Positions 8,465-16,606 of a stretch of DNA of 34,245 nt are shown here, one piece after another. Position 1 is the stretch's first letter. Each line of letters starts with the position of its first letter. Under the pieces are notes generated by a model that was not told the origin of the DNA, did not search any database, and saw nothing but the letters and a program-made list of their open reading frames with translations. A program made the translations under genes and the position numbers. The DNA lies in NCBI RefSeq assembly GCF_028712425.1, contig NZ_JAQTQD010000025.1, positions 1-34,245 on the forward strand, given 5' to 3'. This DNA is from Methanoregula sp. GTDB taxonomy: Archaea > Halobacteriota > Methanomicrobia > Methanomicrobiales > Methanospirillaceae.

Positions 8465-9373
8465 TTATTCTTTCTTGGGCGGGAGCTTGATGTCGAGACC
8501 GTACTTCTCGGCGTTCCGGTCGGCGATGGCCTGGATTGCCGCGATCTCCGCTTCCTGCAGTTTCGGTTTGAAAAGGTGACGGAACCGTTTCTGGGTCTTT
8601 AAGTATTCAGTCACCGGCTTGCGGACAACCTTCTTCACCTTCGTGACCTTGCCATCCACCATCTCGAAGTTCGGCCAGAGCCCGGTCTCGATGGCGAGTT
8701 TTGCGATCGCGATGGTCTGCTCGCCCTCGAATCCCCAGCCCGTGCAGCAGGGTGCATGGACCTGCACATAGCACGGTCCCTTGGTGTTGATGGCTTTTTC
8801 GACTTTTTGCCGGAGGTCTGCCGGATAGGCGATGGATGCCGTAGCGACATAAGGTGCCCCGTGTGCTGCAAGGATTGCGGGCATGTCCTTCTTGGGCCGC
8901 TTGTTGCCAAACGACTGGGAGCCGGCCGGGCTTGTGGTCGTGCTGGCATCGAGGGGTGTGGCACCTGACCGCTGGATGCCGGTGTTCATGTAGGCCTCGT
9001 TGTCGTAGCAGATGTAGGTGAAATCGTGGCCGCGCTCGAATGCGCCACTGATGCTGATCATGCCGATATCGAAGGTTGCGCCATCCCCGCCCATGATCAC
9101 GATCTTCTCCTTCCTGCCCTGCTTCTTCAGCGCTGCGTCGATGCCCGATGCAACGGCCGCAGCGTTCTCGAAGAGCGAGTGGATCCACGGGACCTTCCAT
9201 GCGGTCTCCGGGTAGGGTGTGGAGAAGACTTCCATGCACCCCGTGGACGAGACCACGATCGTTTCGGGACCTGCCGCTTCCGTTACGAGCCTGGCGGTAA
9301 GCGACGCGCCGCAGCCCCCGCAGGCGCGGTGGCCGCAGTCGAACAGGTCGCAGGTATTCTTCTTCTCTGCCAT
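8465..9373 (-). CDS. porB: Pyruvate:ferredoxin oxidoreductase (pyruvate synthase), beta subunit
   Basis: Thiamine-diphosphate-binding subunit of pyruvate synthase, which in hydrogenotrophic methanogens carboxylates acetyl-CoA reductively to pyruvate. It has 302 residues. The N-terminal [10 protein letters not shown] and later cysteines ([17 protein letters not shown]) are the conserved iron-sulfur ligands of PorB. The [20 protein letters not shown]...[10 protein letters not shown] stretch is the GDG-N ThDP/Mg motif. It is the last gene of porCDAB, starting 1 nt after the porA stop. Confidence 0.97.
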   Translation of the reverse strand: MAEKKNTCDLFDCGHRACGGCGASLTARLVTEAAGPETIVVSSTGCMEVFSTPYPETAWKVPWIHSLFENAAAVASGIDAALKKQGRKEKIVIMGGDGATFDIGMISISGAFERGHDFTYICYDNEAYMNTGIQRSGATPLDASTTTSPAGSQSFGNKRPKKDMPAILAAHGAPYVATASIAYPADLRQKVEKAINTKGPCYVQVHAPCCTGWGFEGEQTIAIAKLAIETGLWPNFEMVDGKVTKVKKVVRKPVTEYLKTQKRFRHLFKPKLQEAEIAAIQAIADRNAEKYGLDIKLPPKKE

Positions 9374-9374
9374 C

Positions 9375-10532
9375 TCAAATCAACTCCTTGCGCAGCCCGT
9401 AGAACTGGTCGCCGATCCCTTTCTCGCAGAGACTCACGATCTCCTTGATGTCCTTCTTGCGGATATCGCGGCCGCCAAGCCCGAGGATGTAGCCTTTTAC
9501 CGGTATCGTGGAGCCGTACAGTGCATCACGGACCTCGATTGCTGTTGCTCCTCCCCGGGAGCCAAGCGAGACGTTCTTGTCAAGCACTGCAATGCGCTTC
9601 ACGTGGGCAAGCGCTTTGGCAACCTCCTCAATCGGGAACGGGCGGAAGACCCGGATCCGCAGGAGGCCGACCTTTTTGCCCTCTTCCCGCATCTCGTCGA
9701 TTGCATCCTTGATCGTCCCGCACATGGAGCCCATGGCAACAATCGCGGTATCAGCATCGTCAAGCCGGTACTCCTCGATCATGGCACTGTAGTCCCTGCC
9801 AAAGAGCGCACCAAACTCTTTTCCGTACTTTACGATTGCGTCCTTAGCCCGTTTCTGGGCTTCGTTCGTCTCGTAGCGGAATTCGAGATAATATTCCGGT
9901 GTCGCATACATGCCGAAACTGATGGGGTCTTTTGCATCCAGCTTCTCGGCCGGAGCAAACGCCGGCAGGAACGTGTCTGCCTGTTCCTGCGTGAGGATGT
10001 CCACCGGCTCATAGGTGTGGGAGAGGATGAACCCGTCAAAGCAGACAAAGACCGGCAGCTGGACGGAGGGGTCTTCCGCCACTTTGAAGGCAAGGAAGTG
10101 GAGGTCGGTTGCCTCCTGGTTATCCTCGGCATAGAAGTGGAGCCAGCCCGCGTCACGCAGGGAGATTGAGTCCTGCATGTCGTTCCAGATGGAGAGTGGT
10201 GCGCCCATGGCACGGTTCGCGATGGACATGACGATGGGGAGGCGCATGCCCGCGGCATTGAAAACAACCTCGGCCATCAGCATCAGGCCCTGTGACGTAG
10301 TTGCCGAGTAGGCACGCGAACCCGCTGCGCTTGCACCAACGCAGGCAGAGAGTGCGGAGAGCTCGTTCTCAACAGTAATGTACTCGGCGTCGAGCTTCCC
10401 GTTGGCAACAAAATCCGCGAGAGCTTCGACGATGTGGGTCTGGGGGGTGATCGGGTATGCCGAGACCACCTGCGGGCGACAGAGCCGGACTGCTTCAGCC
10501 ACCGCGTGCGATCCCTCGGTAATCTCCATCAT
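9375..10532 (-). CDS. porA: Pyruvate:ferredoxin oxidoreductase (pyruvate synthase), alpha subunit
   Basis: 385-residue alpha subunit that pairs with PorB to form the pyruvate/ThDP active site. The N-terminus has [16 protein letters not shown], the YPITP signature of 2-oxoacid:ferredoxin oxidoreductases. Later come [16 protein letters not shown] and the C-terminal domain II-type fold ([15 protein letters not shown]). The ATG at 10532 directly abuts the porD stop; the next codon is also ATG. It is the third gene in the operon. Confidence 0.97.
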   Translation of the reverse strand: MMEITEGSHAVAEAVRLCRPQVVSAYPITPQTHIVEALADFVANGKLDAEYITVENELSALSACVGASAAGSRAYSATTSQGLMLMAEVVFNAAGMRLPIVMSIANRAMGAPLSIWNDMQDSISLRDAGWLHFYAEDNQEATDLHFLAFKVAEDPSVQLPVFVCFDGFILSHTYEPVDILTQEQADTFLPAFAPAEKLDAKDPISFGMYATPEYYLEFRYETNEAQKRAKDAIVKYGKEFGALFGRDYSAMIEEYRLDDADTAIVAMGSMCGTIKDAIDEMREEGKKVGLLRIRVFRPFPIEEVAKALAHVKRIAVLDKNVSLGSRGGATAIEVRDALYGSTIPVKGYILGLGGRDIRKKDIKEIVSLCEKGIGDQFYGLRKELI

Positions 10533-10793
10533 TTACTTCTCCTCCTGTTTCATGGCAATCGCTTCTTTCGGGCACTCCGCGGCGCATATCCCGCATCCCT
10601 TGCAGTAATTATAATCGGGATCGAAGAATCCCTCAGTATCCTCGTGGACACACCCTTCAGGACAGAGAGTCTGGCACATGCCGCACTTCGAGCACTTATC
10701 GTGATCGAAGACCGGCTTGAATACCCGCCAGGATCCGGTCTTGTTGTCGCGCGACTTTCCGGGGCGAGCCCTGCATCCTACCGCAAGCGCCAT
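10533..10793 (-). CDS. porD: Pyruvate:ferredoxin oxidoreductase, delta (ferredoxin-like) subunit
   Basis: 86-residue electron-transfer subunit with two [4Fe-4S] motifs, CSKCGMCQTLCPEGC and CKGCGICAAECPKEA, separated by an FDPDYNY linker. It passes electrons between the PorAB active site and soluble ferredoxin. Its ATG overlaps the porC stop by one base (TAATG), which indicates translational coupling. Confidence 0.96.
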   Translation of the reverse strand: MALAVGCRARPGKSRDNKTGSWRVFKPVFDHDKCSKCGMCQTLCPEGCVHEDTEGFFDPDYNYCKGCGICAAECPKEAIAMKQEEK

Positions 10794-11335
10794 TATGCTG
10801 CCCCCTTCACGCTGTCATACGCGGTCTTTGCCGCGGCGATGTTCTTTACTGCAAGTTCGCCCGGGAAGCGGTGCTTCAGTGCATTTTCAAGCGCGCCAAA
10901 CTGGATCTCCCCGGAGGCGGCGGCAAACGCACCCATGAGCGTGGTGTTGGTGATGGGGAGGCCGAGTGCCTTGAGGGCGATGGATGTGGCATCGATAGTA
11001 ATCAGCCTCACGCCTTCCGGGACCTTAAAGTCCGGCTTCTTCTCGGTGTTCACGATCACGATCCCGCCGGGCTTGACCCCTAAAAAGACATTCACGTCCT
11101 TGATAAGGGTGCTGTCCTGCACAATGATATAGTCGGGTTCGTATACCTGGCTCCTCTTCCGGATTTTCTTGTTGTCAAACCGGACAAATGCCTGGACCGG
11201 GGCCCCCCGCCTCTCGACACCGAATGCCGGAAAGGCCTGGGCATAAGCGCCGCCCTCGAATGCGGCGACTGCGATCAGTTCGGCAGCAGTGACAGATCCC
11301 TGGCCACCCCTGCCGTGGATACGTAGCTCTTTCAA
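10793..11335 (-). CDS. porC: Pyruvate:ferredoxin oxidoreductase, gamma subunit; TTG start
   Basis: 180-residue gamma subunit, first gene of the porCDAB operon. The N-terminus KELRIHGRGGQGSVTAAEL and the following AFPAFGVERRGAPV are diagnostic for PorC. No ATG or GTG lies in frame before this conserved N-terminus. The start is therefore the TTG at 11335, preceded on its strand by GGGGA about 7 nt upstream. A rare start codon on the lead gene may moderate expression (inference). Confidence 0.95.
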   Translation of the reverse strand: MKELRIHGRGGQGSVTAAELIAVAAFEGGAYAQAFPAFGVERRGAPVQAFVRFDNKKIRKRSQVYEPDYIIVQDSTLIKDVNVFLGVKPGGIVIVNTEKKPDFKVPEGVRLITIDATSIALKALGLPITNTTLMGAFAAASGEIQFGALENALKHRFPGELAVKNIAAAKTAYDSVKGAA

Positions 11336-11383
11336 GGAAAAATCCCCAATTATCAGATTTCCATGATATGGAAGCGACCGGAC

Positions 11384-11407
11384 GTGTAAATTATCATGAC
11401 TTTACAC
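11384..11407. promoter_or_regulatory. Operator-like inverted repeat upstream of porC
   Basis: Perfect 7-bp arms GTGTAAA and TTTACAC flank a 10-bp AT-rich centre, about 50-70 bp before the porC start. The AT-rich segment overlaps the most TATA-like sequence on the minus strand (AATTTA, around 11387-11394), so a protein bound here would meet the basal promoter. A second partial palindrome, CCATGATATGG, lies at 11361-11371 near the expected transcription start. Confidence 0.5.
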
Positions 11408-11536
11408 CCGGCAGTCATATGGCGATACCCGAAATTATTGCGTATGAATGTGGTAATTTATCACTATTAATAATGCTGATCCGTCTCCAACGTCGGCTCC
11501 GGATACCTGTTTGTGCTGATATTCCGGTCGTGAAGA

Positions 11537-11627
11537 GGGGGGGTCTGCGGTATACCCCTCCCCCTTTCTCTTTGAAATTCGATCATACCCCCCCTTATGG
11601 GGGCTGGGGGGGTTTCCGGGATCCCCC
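11537..11627. repeat. G/C-run repeat unit A
   Basis: About 90 bp made of alternating homopolymer runs: G7, then CCCCTCCCCC, then TTTGAAATTCGATCATA, C7, G5/G7 and C5. Unit B, 214 bp downstream, repeats the same elements in the same order with spacing equal to within about three bases. A further C7 run follows at 11629-11635. The paired C and G runs can fold as hairpins. No real gene fits here: reading frames through the unit are proline/glycine-rich and low in complexity. Confidence 0.75.
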
Positions 11628-11705
11628 GCCCCCCCATTGGCTTGAAGAGACCCCCCTTCCCCCATCTGAACAGGGGTATTCGTGAGGCGCTCCGCCGGAA
11701 GCCTC

Positions 11706-11723
11706 TGCACAGGATCCTGTGCA
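11706..11723. repeat. 18-bp perfect palindrome
   Basis: TGCACAGGATCCTGTGCA is a perfect dyad of 9-bp half sites between repeat units A and B. It is immediately preceded by a second small inverted repeat, GAGGC/GCCTC (11684-11705), and followed by a TATA-like CTTTAAAAT (about 11736-11744). It may be a protein-binding site or a cruciform/hairpin. Confidence 0.7.
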
Positions 11724-11748
11724 ATAATGCGTAATCTTTAAAATGAAT

Positions 11749-11842
11749 GGGGGGGGTGTCCTGCATACCTCCCCCCCTTGTTGCGTTTCAAATTGATCAT
11801 ACCCCCCCACCCTGTGCCAGGGGGGGATCATGGACACCCCCC
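11749..11842. repeat. G/C-run repeat unit B
   Basis: Second copy of the roughly 90-bp unit: G8, ATACCTCCCCCCC, TTTCAAATTGATCATA, C7, G7, then ACACCCCCC. The GATCATAC7 core and the distances to the flanking runs match unit A, while the sequence between runs has diverged. Confidence 0.75.
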
Positions 11843-11934
11843 TGCAGCGAACCAAAACGCTGGTGGCCGGATACTCCCTGCGCGATTCTGATACGTCGGA
11901 AAACAATGCGAAACAGCCGGCCGGATGGTGCTCA

Positions 11935-11989
11935 GGGGGGAGGGGGGTACATGACACCCCCCCACCGCACCTGGCCCATGGCAGGGGGG
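11935..11989. repeat. Degenerate third G/C-run unit
   Basis: G6-A-G6, then GACACCCCCCCACC and GGCAGGGGGGTATG. It shares the run structure and short words with unit B but has a longer gap (27 versus 18 bp) between the C and G runs. It is probably a decayed or truncated copy. Confidence 0.5.
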
Positions 11990-12063
11990 TATGTGGCTGA
12001 TTGCAGCCCAGAGAAATGAACAGTCGATGTTCCCGGCCGGCGTTTTACGGATTGACCCGGATC

Positions 12064-12936
12064 TTAGAGATCCGTATCGAGCCCCAAAATTGTTGCTTTA
12101 CCGGAAAAGACGTCGCGGGCGATCCGGGCACACCCGCGGGAAGCGCACCACTCATCGTACACGGCCACCTTCGAGCCGAGAAGCGTTCCGACTTCCTGTG
12201 CAACTGCCGGTGCAAGGCTGCCGGCAAGCGCAATGGCTGCGCCCGGATTGAGCAGCCGCAGTGCCGCACATTCCATTGCAGCAAACAGTGCCACTGTCCG
12301 CATTCGTTCCGGTTCCGGCACCGAGAAGTGCACGCCCGCGTGCTGAAACGCCTCGTTTGCGGTGCAACTCCCTTTGTCCACGTTACGGATCGCATCAACG
12401 TCAAGGGCACCGTGGAGTGTTCCCGGGGCAAAGATGCAGGCATCGAATGCTCCGACAATCTTTCCGGCCGAAACAAGGAGCGTCACTGTGTTGGAACTGA
12501 TGTCGGAGACAATCACATCGCCCCCCAGATCGTGGCAGACTTCATACGCGATCCCGATCTTCTCGGGGCTGGTCTGGTGCGAATATGCCTTGAACCGGGG
12601 GTCTGTCGGGGATCCCCGGTGGAGGCCAGGAATCGCGATGGCCGGGATGCCGCTTGCTGCAACCTCGTCAAAGACCCGGGTGCCGCCACCGATATGCTTG
12701 CCCGCCCCTTCGCGGCTGACCAGCCCCCGGTTCTGCACCCTGTCGATTCGCGTGATCTTCGAAAAGTTATCACCCATCGAGTAGCACACAGCAATGCCTT
12801 CAATCTCATCGAGGGGGCAGATGCGGGCAAGATCGGCGATGACAAAGTCCTTTGCAGCTTCGCGCGAGAGTTTGAATTCCCTTCCCTCTCCGGCGAACCG
12901 CATGGCGCTTGTGCCGTGATCGATCCCGATGAACAT
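12064..12936 (-). CDS. Methanogenesis marker protein 12 (acetate/butyrate kinase-like fold)
   Basis: 290-residue protein opening with MFIGIDHGTSAMRFA, a phosphate-1-like motif of the actin/hexokinase/acetokinase ATPase superfamily. Further glycine motifs follow (VIVSDISSNTVTLLVSAGKIVGAFDA; IALAGSLAPAVA), typical of this fold. It resembles the family called methanogenesis marker 12, conserved in methanogens and without a firmly assigned reaction. I chose the ATG at 12936 because the ATPase motif begins there; the frame is open further upstream without similarity. It is divergent from the epimerase gene, with 39 bp between start codons, so the promoters must overlap. Confidence 0.85.
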   Translation of the reverse strand: MFIGIDHGTSAMRFAGEGREFKLSREAAKDFVIADLARICPLDEIEGIAVCYSMGDNFSKITRIDRVQNRGLVSREGAGKHIGGGTRVFDEVAASGIPAIAIPGLHRGSPTDPRFKAYSHQTSPEKIGIAYEVCHDLGGDVIVSDISSNTVTLLVSAGKIVGAFDACIFAPGTLHGALDVDAIRNVDKGSCTANEAFQHAGVHFSVPEPERMRTVALFAAMECAALRLLNPGAAIALAGSLAPAVAQEVGTLLGSKVAVYDEWCASRGCARIARDVFSGKATILGLDTDL

Positions 12937-12975
12937 GGCAGTAATCCTATAGCATGGATGACATATTAGGTATTG

Positions 12976-13911
12976 ATGTTTGATGTGGTGACAGGCGGGG
13001 CCGGGTTCATCGGTTCGCATCTGGTGGACGCCCTCGTGGCACTGGGCGACCGCGTTGTGGTGATTGATTCCCTTGTTCCCGGGCGCGAGGAGACAATTGC
13101 CGCTCACCTCCGTTCCGGGAAAGTGCAACTGGTAAAAAAGGATCTTCTCGGCGACGGCTGGCAGGACGCCCTCAACGGAGCGGACCGGGTATACCACCTT
13201 GCCGCAGATCCGGATGTCCGCCAGAGCGCGATGACACCGGACCCGACCTTCCGGAACAATATCGTTGCCACATACCGGGTGCTCGAAGCAATGCGGGCGC
13301 ATTCCGTGCCGGAACTGGTCTTCACCTCCACGTCAACCGTGTACGGCAACGCATCGGTTATCCCGACACCTGAAACCTATGCGCCGCTCGAACCTGTCTC
13401 GGTCTACGGCGCAAGCAAGCTTGCCTGCGAGGCGCTCATCTCGGCATACTCCCACTCGTTCTCGATGCGTTCCTGGCAGTTCCGGTTCGCCAATATTATC
13501 GGTTCGCGGAGCGGCCATGGCGTTATCACGGATTTCGTGAGAAAACTCAAAGAAAATCCAAAGGAACTCGAAATCCTCGGCAACGGCAAACAGACCAAGT
13601 CGTACCTCGAGGTCACGGAGTGCATCCGCGCCATGGAGTTTGCCATTGCCCATGCCCGCGATCCGGTGAACACCTTCAACATTGGATCCGAGGACTGGAT
13701 CGATGTCGTGGCCATTGCCGATATCGTTACGGAAACCATGGGTCTGAAAGGTGTTCACTACCGGTTTACCGGTGGGGAACTCGGCTGGGTCGGCGATGTG
13801 CCGAAGATGCAGCTCTCGATTGAGAAGCTCAAGGCCCTTGGCTGGAAACCGCAGCGGGGCTCCCGCGAGAGCGTCAGGATAGCGGCACAGGCTGCCGTGC
13901 AGGGGCAGTGA
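12976..13911 (+). CDS. NAD-dependent nucleotide-sugar epimerase (GalE-like)
   Basis: 311-residue extended short-chain dehydrogenase. The N-terminal TGGAGFIGSH motif binds NAD. The catalytic set is present in TSTSTVYGN (Ser/Thr) and SVYGASK (Tyr-xxx-Lys). The FANIIGSRSGHGVI region matches UDP-sugar 4-epimerases and related dehydratases. It probably interconverts a UDP-hexose such as UDP-glucose/UDP-galactose for surface glycans, but the exact substrate cannot be read from the sequence. The start is ATG 12976; a TTG one codon upstream is less likely. It ends 1 nt before apgM. Confidence 0.9.
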   Translation: MFDVVTGGAGFIGSHLVDALVALGDRVVVIDSLVPGREETIAAHLRSGKVQLVKKDLLGDGWQDALNGADRVYHLAADPDVRQSAMTPDPTFRNNIVATYRVLEAMRAHSVPELVFTSTSTVYGNASVIPTPETYAPLEPVSVYGASKLACEALISAYSHSFSMRSWQFRFANIIGSRSGHGVITDFVRKLKENPKELEILGNGKQTKSYLEVTECIRAMEFAIAHARDPVNTFNIGSEDWIDVVAIADIVTETMGLKGVHYRFTGGELGWVGDVPKMQLSIEKLKALGWKPQRGSRESVRIAAQAAVQGQ

Positions 13912-13912
13912 G

Positions 13913-15064
13913 ATGAAGTACATTATTATCCTGGGGGATGGTATGGCGGATGAGCCGGTTGCAGGGCTCGGCGATAAGACCCCCCTTGAATACGCGAAGA
14001 CCCCGAACATGGACCGGATGGCCCGCGAGGGAGCCTGCGGGATGCTCCACACCATCCCGGACGGCTTTGAGGCCGGCAGTGATATCGCCAACATGGCCGT
14101 TCTCGGATATGACCCGGAGAAGTACTATACCGGCCGCGGCCCGCTCGAAGCGCTGAGCATGGGTGTTGAGCTTGCACCGGAGGATGTCGCGTACCGGTGC
14201 AACCTCGTGACCGTGGAACAGGAGATGATGGCGGATTTCTCGGCAGGCCACATTTCCAGTGACGAGGGAAAGCAACTCTTATCGGCGCTCCAGACGGAGA
14301 TACCGGAGGTCATGGTGCGGGCCGGTGTCAGTTACCGGAACCTTTTGGTTGTCCGCGGGGGGAACGGGTCGACGACCACGCCCCCGCACGATATCGTGGG
14401 TCAGGGTATCGGCCCCTATCTGCCAAAGGGAAAAGATGCGAAGCTTCTCATGCGGTGCATGGAGAAGAGCCGTGCGGTGTTTGCCGGTCACCCGGTGAAC
14501 CGGGCTCGCACTGCCGCGGGCAAACGCCCGGCAACCCAGATCTGGCCGTGGAGCGGCGGGCACAAGCCGGCCTTCCCCCTCTTTGAAAAAAAGTACGGGA
14601 AGAAAGGCGGGATCATCTCTGCCGTTGACCTCCTCAACGGTATCGGGCGGTGTGCGGGGATGGAGGTCATCCGCGTTCCCGGTGCAACCGGCTATCTCGA
14701 TACCGATTATTCAGCAAAGGCACGGTACGCGCTGGACGCGATCCGGCGGCTTGACTTTGTCTATGTCCACATCGAGGCACCCGATGAGGCCGGGCACCTC
14801 GGCAGCATTGAGGAGAAAGTAAAGGCGATCGAGAAGGTGGACGAAGTCGTGGGAACGATCCTGGACGGTTTCGATGGCGTTGTCGCGGTACTGCCCGATC
14901 ACCCGACGCCGATCCGGGCAAAGACACACACCCGGGACCCGGTACCATTCGTTGTCCGTGGCAAAGGAACCGATACAACGACAGAATATTCGGAAAAGGC
15001 GGCCCGGTCAGGAGGTCTCGGGGTGAAAAACGCGGTCGATTTCCTCGACTTTCTTTTATCCTGA
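13913..15064 (+). CDS. apgM: 2,3-bisphosphoglycerate-independent phosphoglycerate mutase, archaeal type
   Basis: Interconverts 3- and 2-phosphoglycerate in gluconeogenesis and glycolysis without a bisphosphoglycerate cofactor. It has 383 residues of the alkaline phosphatase superfamily. The N-terminal ILGDGMAD gives the first metal ligand, GSDIANMAVLGYDP contains the probable phospho-serine (about S56), and HIEAPDEAGHLGS and LPDHPTP carry the remaining metal ligands. It starts 1 nt after the epimerase stop, so the two are one transcript. Some bacterial relatives are annotated as homoserine kinase-like, but the archaeal form is the mutase. Confidence 0.94.
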   Translation: MKYIIILGDGMADEPVAGLGDKTPLEYAKTPNMDRMAREGACGMLHTIPDGFEAGSDIANMAVLGYDPEKYYTGRGPLEALSMGVELAPEDVAYRCNLVTVEQEMMADFSAGHISSDEGKQLLSALQTEIPEVMVRAGVSYRNLLVVRGGNGSTTTPPHDIVGQGIGPYLPKGKDAKLLMRCMEKSRAVFAGHPVNRARTAAGKRPATQIWPWSGGHKPAFPLFEKKYGKKGGIISAVDLLNGIGRCAGMEVIRVPGATGYLDTDYSAKARYALDAIRRLDFVYVHIEAPDEAGHLGSIEEKVKAIEKVDEVVGTILDGFDGVVAVLPDHPTPIRAKTHTRDPVPFVVRGKGTDTTTEYSEKAARSGGLGVKNAVDFLDFLLS

Positions 15065-15238
15065 GCAATGCGGCATCAGCACCCGTGCATCATCATGGAT
15101 CAGTGGGGGTAACTTTCATCATCTGCCGCAAAGTAGCACTATTTTTCTCTATGATTGTTTATCAATTCGTCCCCTTCCCGGTTACCATGATACTAGTCCG
15201 GTTTTTCAAAGGAGAAGTTTTCGAAGGAGCGTTGGAGC

Positions 15239-15322
15239 ATGAATCTGCCCCTCATTACCCGTAACTCCGGCTTGCACACCCGTCCCGGTTTTTTCGGTAC
15301 GGCCATTTCTGCCAAACAATAA
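15239..15322 (+). CDS. Possible 27-residue ORF upstream of the B12-binding protein
   Basis: ATG 15239 is preceded by a purine-rich stretch with repeated GGAG (AAGGAGCGTTGGAGC). The frame gives MNLPLITRNSGLHTRPGFFG and seven more residues, then TAA, 2 nt before an ATG at 15325. The ribosome-binding context is good but the peptide matches nothing I know. It could be a leader peptide, a small protein or chance. The rest of the 15065-15324 spacer holds a TGCGGCA/TGCCGCA inverted pair about 50 bp apart and nothing else I can name. Confidence 0.3.
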   Translation: MNLPLITRNSGLHTRPGFFGTAISAKQ

Positions 15323-15381
15323 TAATGGTACAGGTAGTTAATGAGATTTGGTTATATCGGGAAAAAGGGGGATCTGGTTAC

Positions 15382-16458
15382 ATGATTTCCGGGGGAGACT
15401 GCCGGTACCGGCCTGTATCGCTGGACAAAGAGAATCTTGCGGCAAAGGCGTTCAGTCGTTATGGTGAACGCTATCCCGAATTATTATTAAAATCCAGCGA
15501 TTACGAAAAATCGCAGCTTGATGAACATTTCCGGTCGTATGCCGGCCACCTGCAGGAATCGCTCGCTGTCGACGATGGTGTATTGTTCCTTGACTATATC
15601 AGCTGGGCCCGGGTATTCTTCGAATCGCTCCATTTCCCCCCAGCGATCCTTGAAAGAAGCCTTGTTGCGTTCAGCGATGTCCTGCACCAGGAACTACCGG
15701 AAGAACTGGATTCGAAGGCACAGGAGTATATTACGAGAGCCCGCGCCCTCCTTTCTGCTCCCCCGCGGGAAGATCCCTCCTTCATCAGGGATGACAACCC
15801 TTTTGCAGCCCAGGCCCGAGCGTATCTCTCTGCTCTGGTCGCCGCAAACCGGGAGGATGCCCGGGTCCTCATCGTCGGAATGCTCGATCGGGGTGTTCCT
15901 GTCCGTGACCTTTACCGGCACATATTCCAGCCGGCATTACAGGAGACGGGGAGGCTCTGGCAGGTCCGCAAGGTCAGTGTAGCAGAGGAACATTATATCA
16001 CTAATACGACGCGGCTGTTCATTGCACTCCTGTATAACCGGATGAGGGAAGAGAGCAGGAAACAGAAAAGGAAAGACAGGCGCCTCGTTGCAGTCTCCGT
16101 CTCCGGAGAGTTCCACGATATCGGCATCCGCATGGTTGCAGATTTCTTTGAAATGGATGGGTGGGACACCCTGTATACCGGTGCAGACACTCCCGCACTC
16201 TCGGTTGTTGCGATGATACGGGATCATCATGCGGATGCAATCGCCATTTCAGCAACAATGCCCGTCCATGTATCCCGGGTATACGAACTGGTCCGGGCAA
16301 TCAGGGCGGATCCGGATACCACGAAAACACGGATCATTGCAGGCGGGTACCCGTTCAGTCTCGTGCCCAACCTCTGGAAGTGTATCGGGGCTGACGCGGG
16401 AGCTGCCAGTGCCGATGAGGCAGTCGGGAAGGCAAACCAGTTTGTCTCTTCGTCATGA
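15382..16458 (+). CDS. Cobalamin (B12)-binding domain protein, sensor/regulator-like
   Basis: 358 residues from ATG 15382. The N-terminal half is all helical (LDYISWARVFFESLHFP) and resembles the light/B12 sensor family. It is followed by a B12-binding cap-like helical module (about residues 140-215) and a Rossmann-like cobalamin-binding domain. The histidine motif is in GEFHDIGIRMVADFFEMDGW; it has E rather than D at the first position of DxHxxG, while H and G are kept. LYTGADTP and ISATMPVH follow as in corrinoid-binding folds. There is no methyltransferase or DNA-binding domain, so a sensory role is an inference. ATG 15382 has GGGGGAT 8 nt upstream; an in-frame ATG at 15325 is the alternative start. 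Confidence 0.8.
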   Translation: MISGGDCRYRPVSLDKENLAAKAFSRYGERYPELLLKSSDYEKSQLDEHFRSYAGHLQESLAVDDGVLFLDYISWARVFFESLHFPPAILERSLVAFSDVLHQELPEELDSKAQEYITRARALLSAPPREDPSFIRDDNPFAAQARAYLSALVAANREDARVLIVGMLDRGVPVRDLYRHIFQPALQETGRLWQVRKVSVAEEHYITNTTRLFIALLYNRMREESRKQKRKDRRLVAVSVSGEFHDIGIRMVADFFEMDGWDTLYTGADTPALSVVAMIRDHHADAIAISATMPVHVSRVYELVRAIRADPDTTKTRIIAGGYPFSLVPNLWKCIGADAGAASADEAVGKANQFVSSS

Positions 16459-16606
16459 AATCCCGGTCGCTGCCATGAACGGGCCAGGATCCGGAAGCGG
16501 GAGATGCATGCTGTCCTGGATTGAGGCAGACCACTCCCGTAACTTCTTTTTTTGCCAGGGACAATAATCAATGGAGTTAATACCGATTGCGTAGAGGTGT
16601 AGTGAG

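Noticed and set aside
8465-9239. Long alternative-frame ORF inside porB on the same strand
   Set aside because: Translation is rich in R, H and P and lacks motifs, while the porB frame carries the ThDP and cysteine motifs.
11435-11957. Overlapping minus-strand frames of 90-120 codons through the G/C-run repeats
   Set aside because: They are proline/glycine-rich translations of the C and G runs, overlap each other in different frames, and lack ribosome-binding sites or family similarity. They are repeat DNA rather than genes.
11537-11989. CRISPR array
   Set aside because: The repeated units differ in sequence between the homopolymer runs, are not evenly spaced by unique spacers, and no cas gene is nearby.
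12001-12969. Long plus-strand frame opposite the methanogenesis marker 12 gene
   Set aside because: Its minus-strand partner has a clear ATPase-fold protein with a GIDHGT start; the plus frame has no coherent protein pattern and reflects codon bias of the true gene.
15065-15324. Cobalamin riboswitch before the B12-binding protein
   Set aside because: No B12-box-like sequence or conserved core could be recognised; only a distant TGCGGCA/TGCCGCA pair is present.
16459-16606. Replication origin next to orc1/cdc6
   Set aside because: Such genes often sit beside origins, but I could find no repeated ORB-like boxes or AT-rich unwinding element in the spacer.
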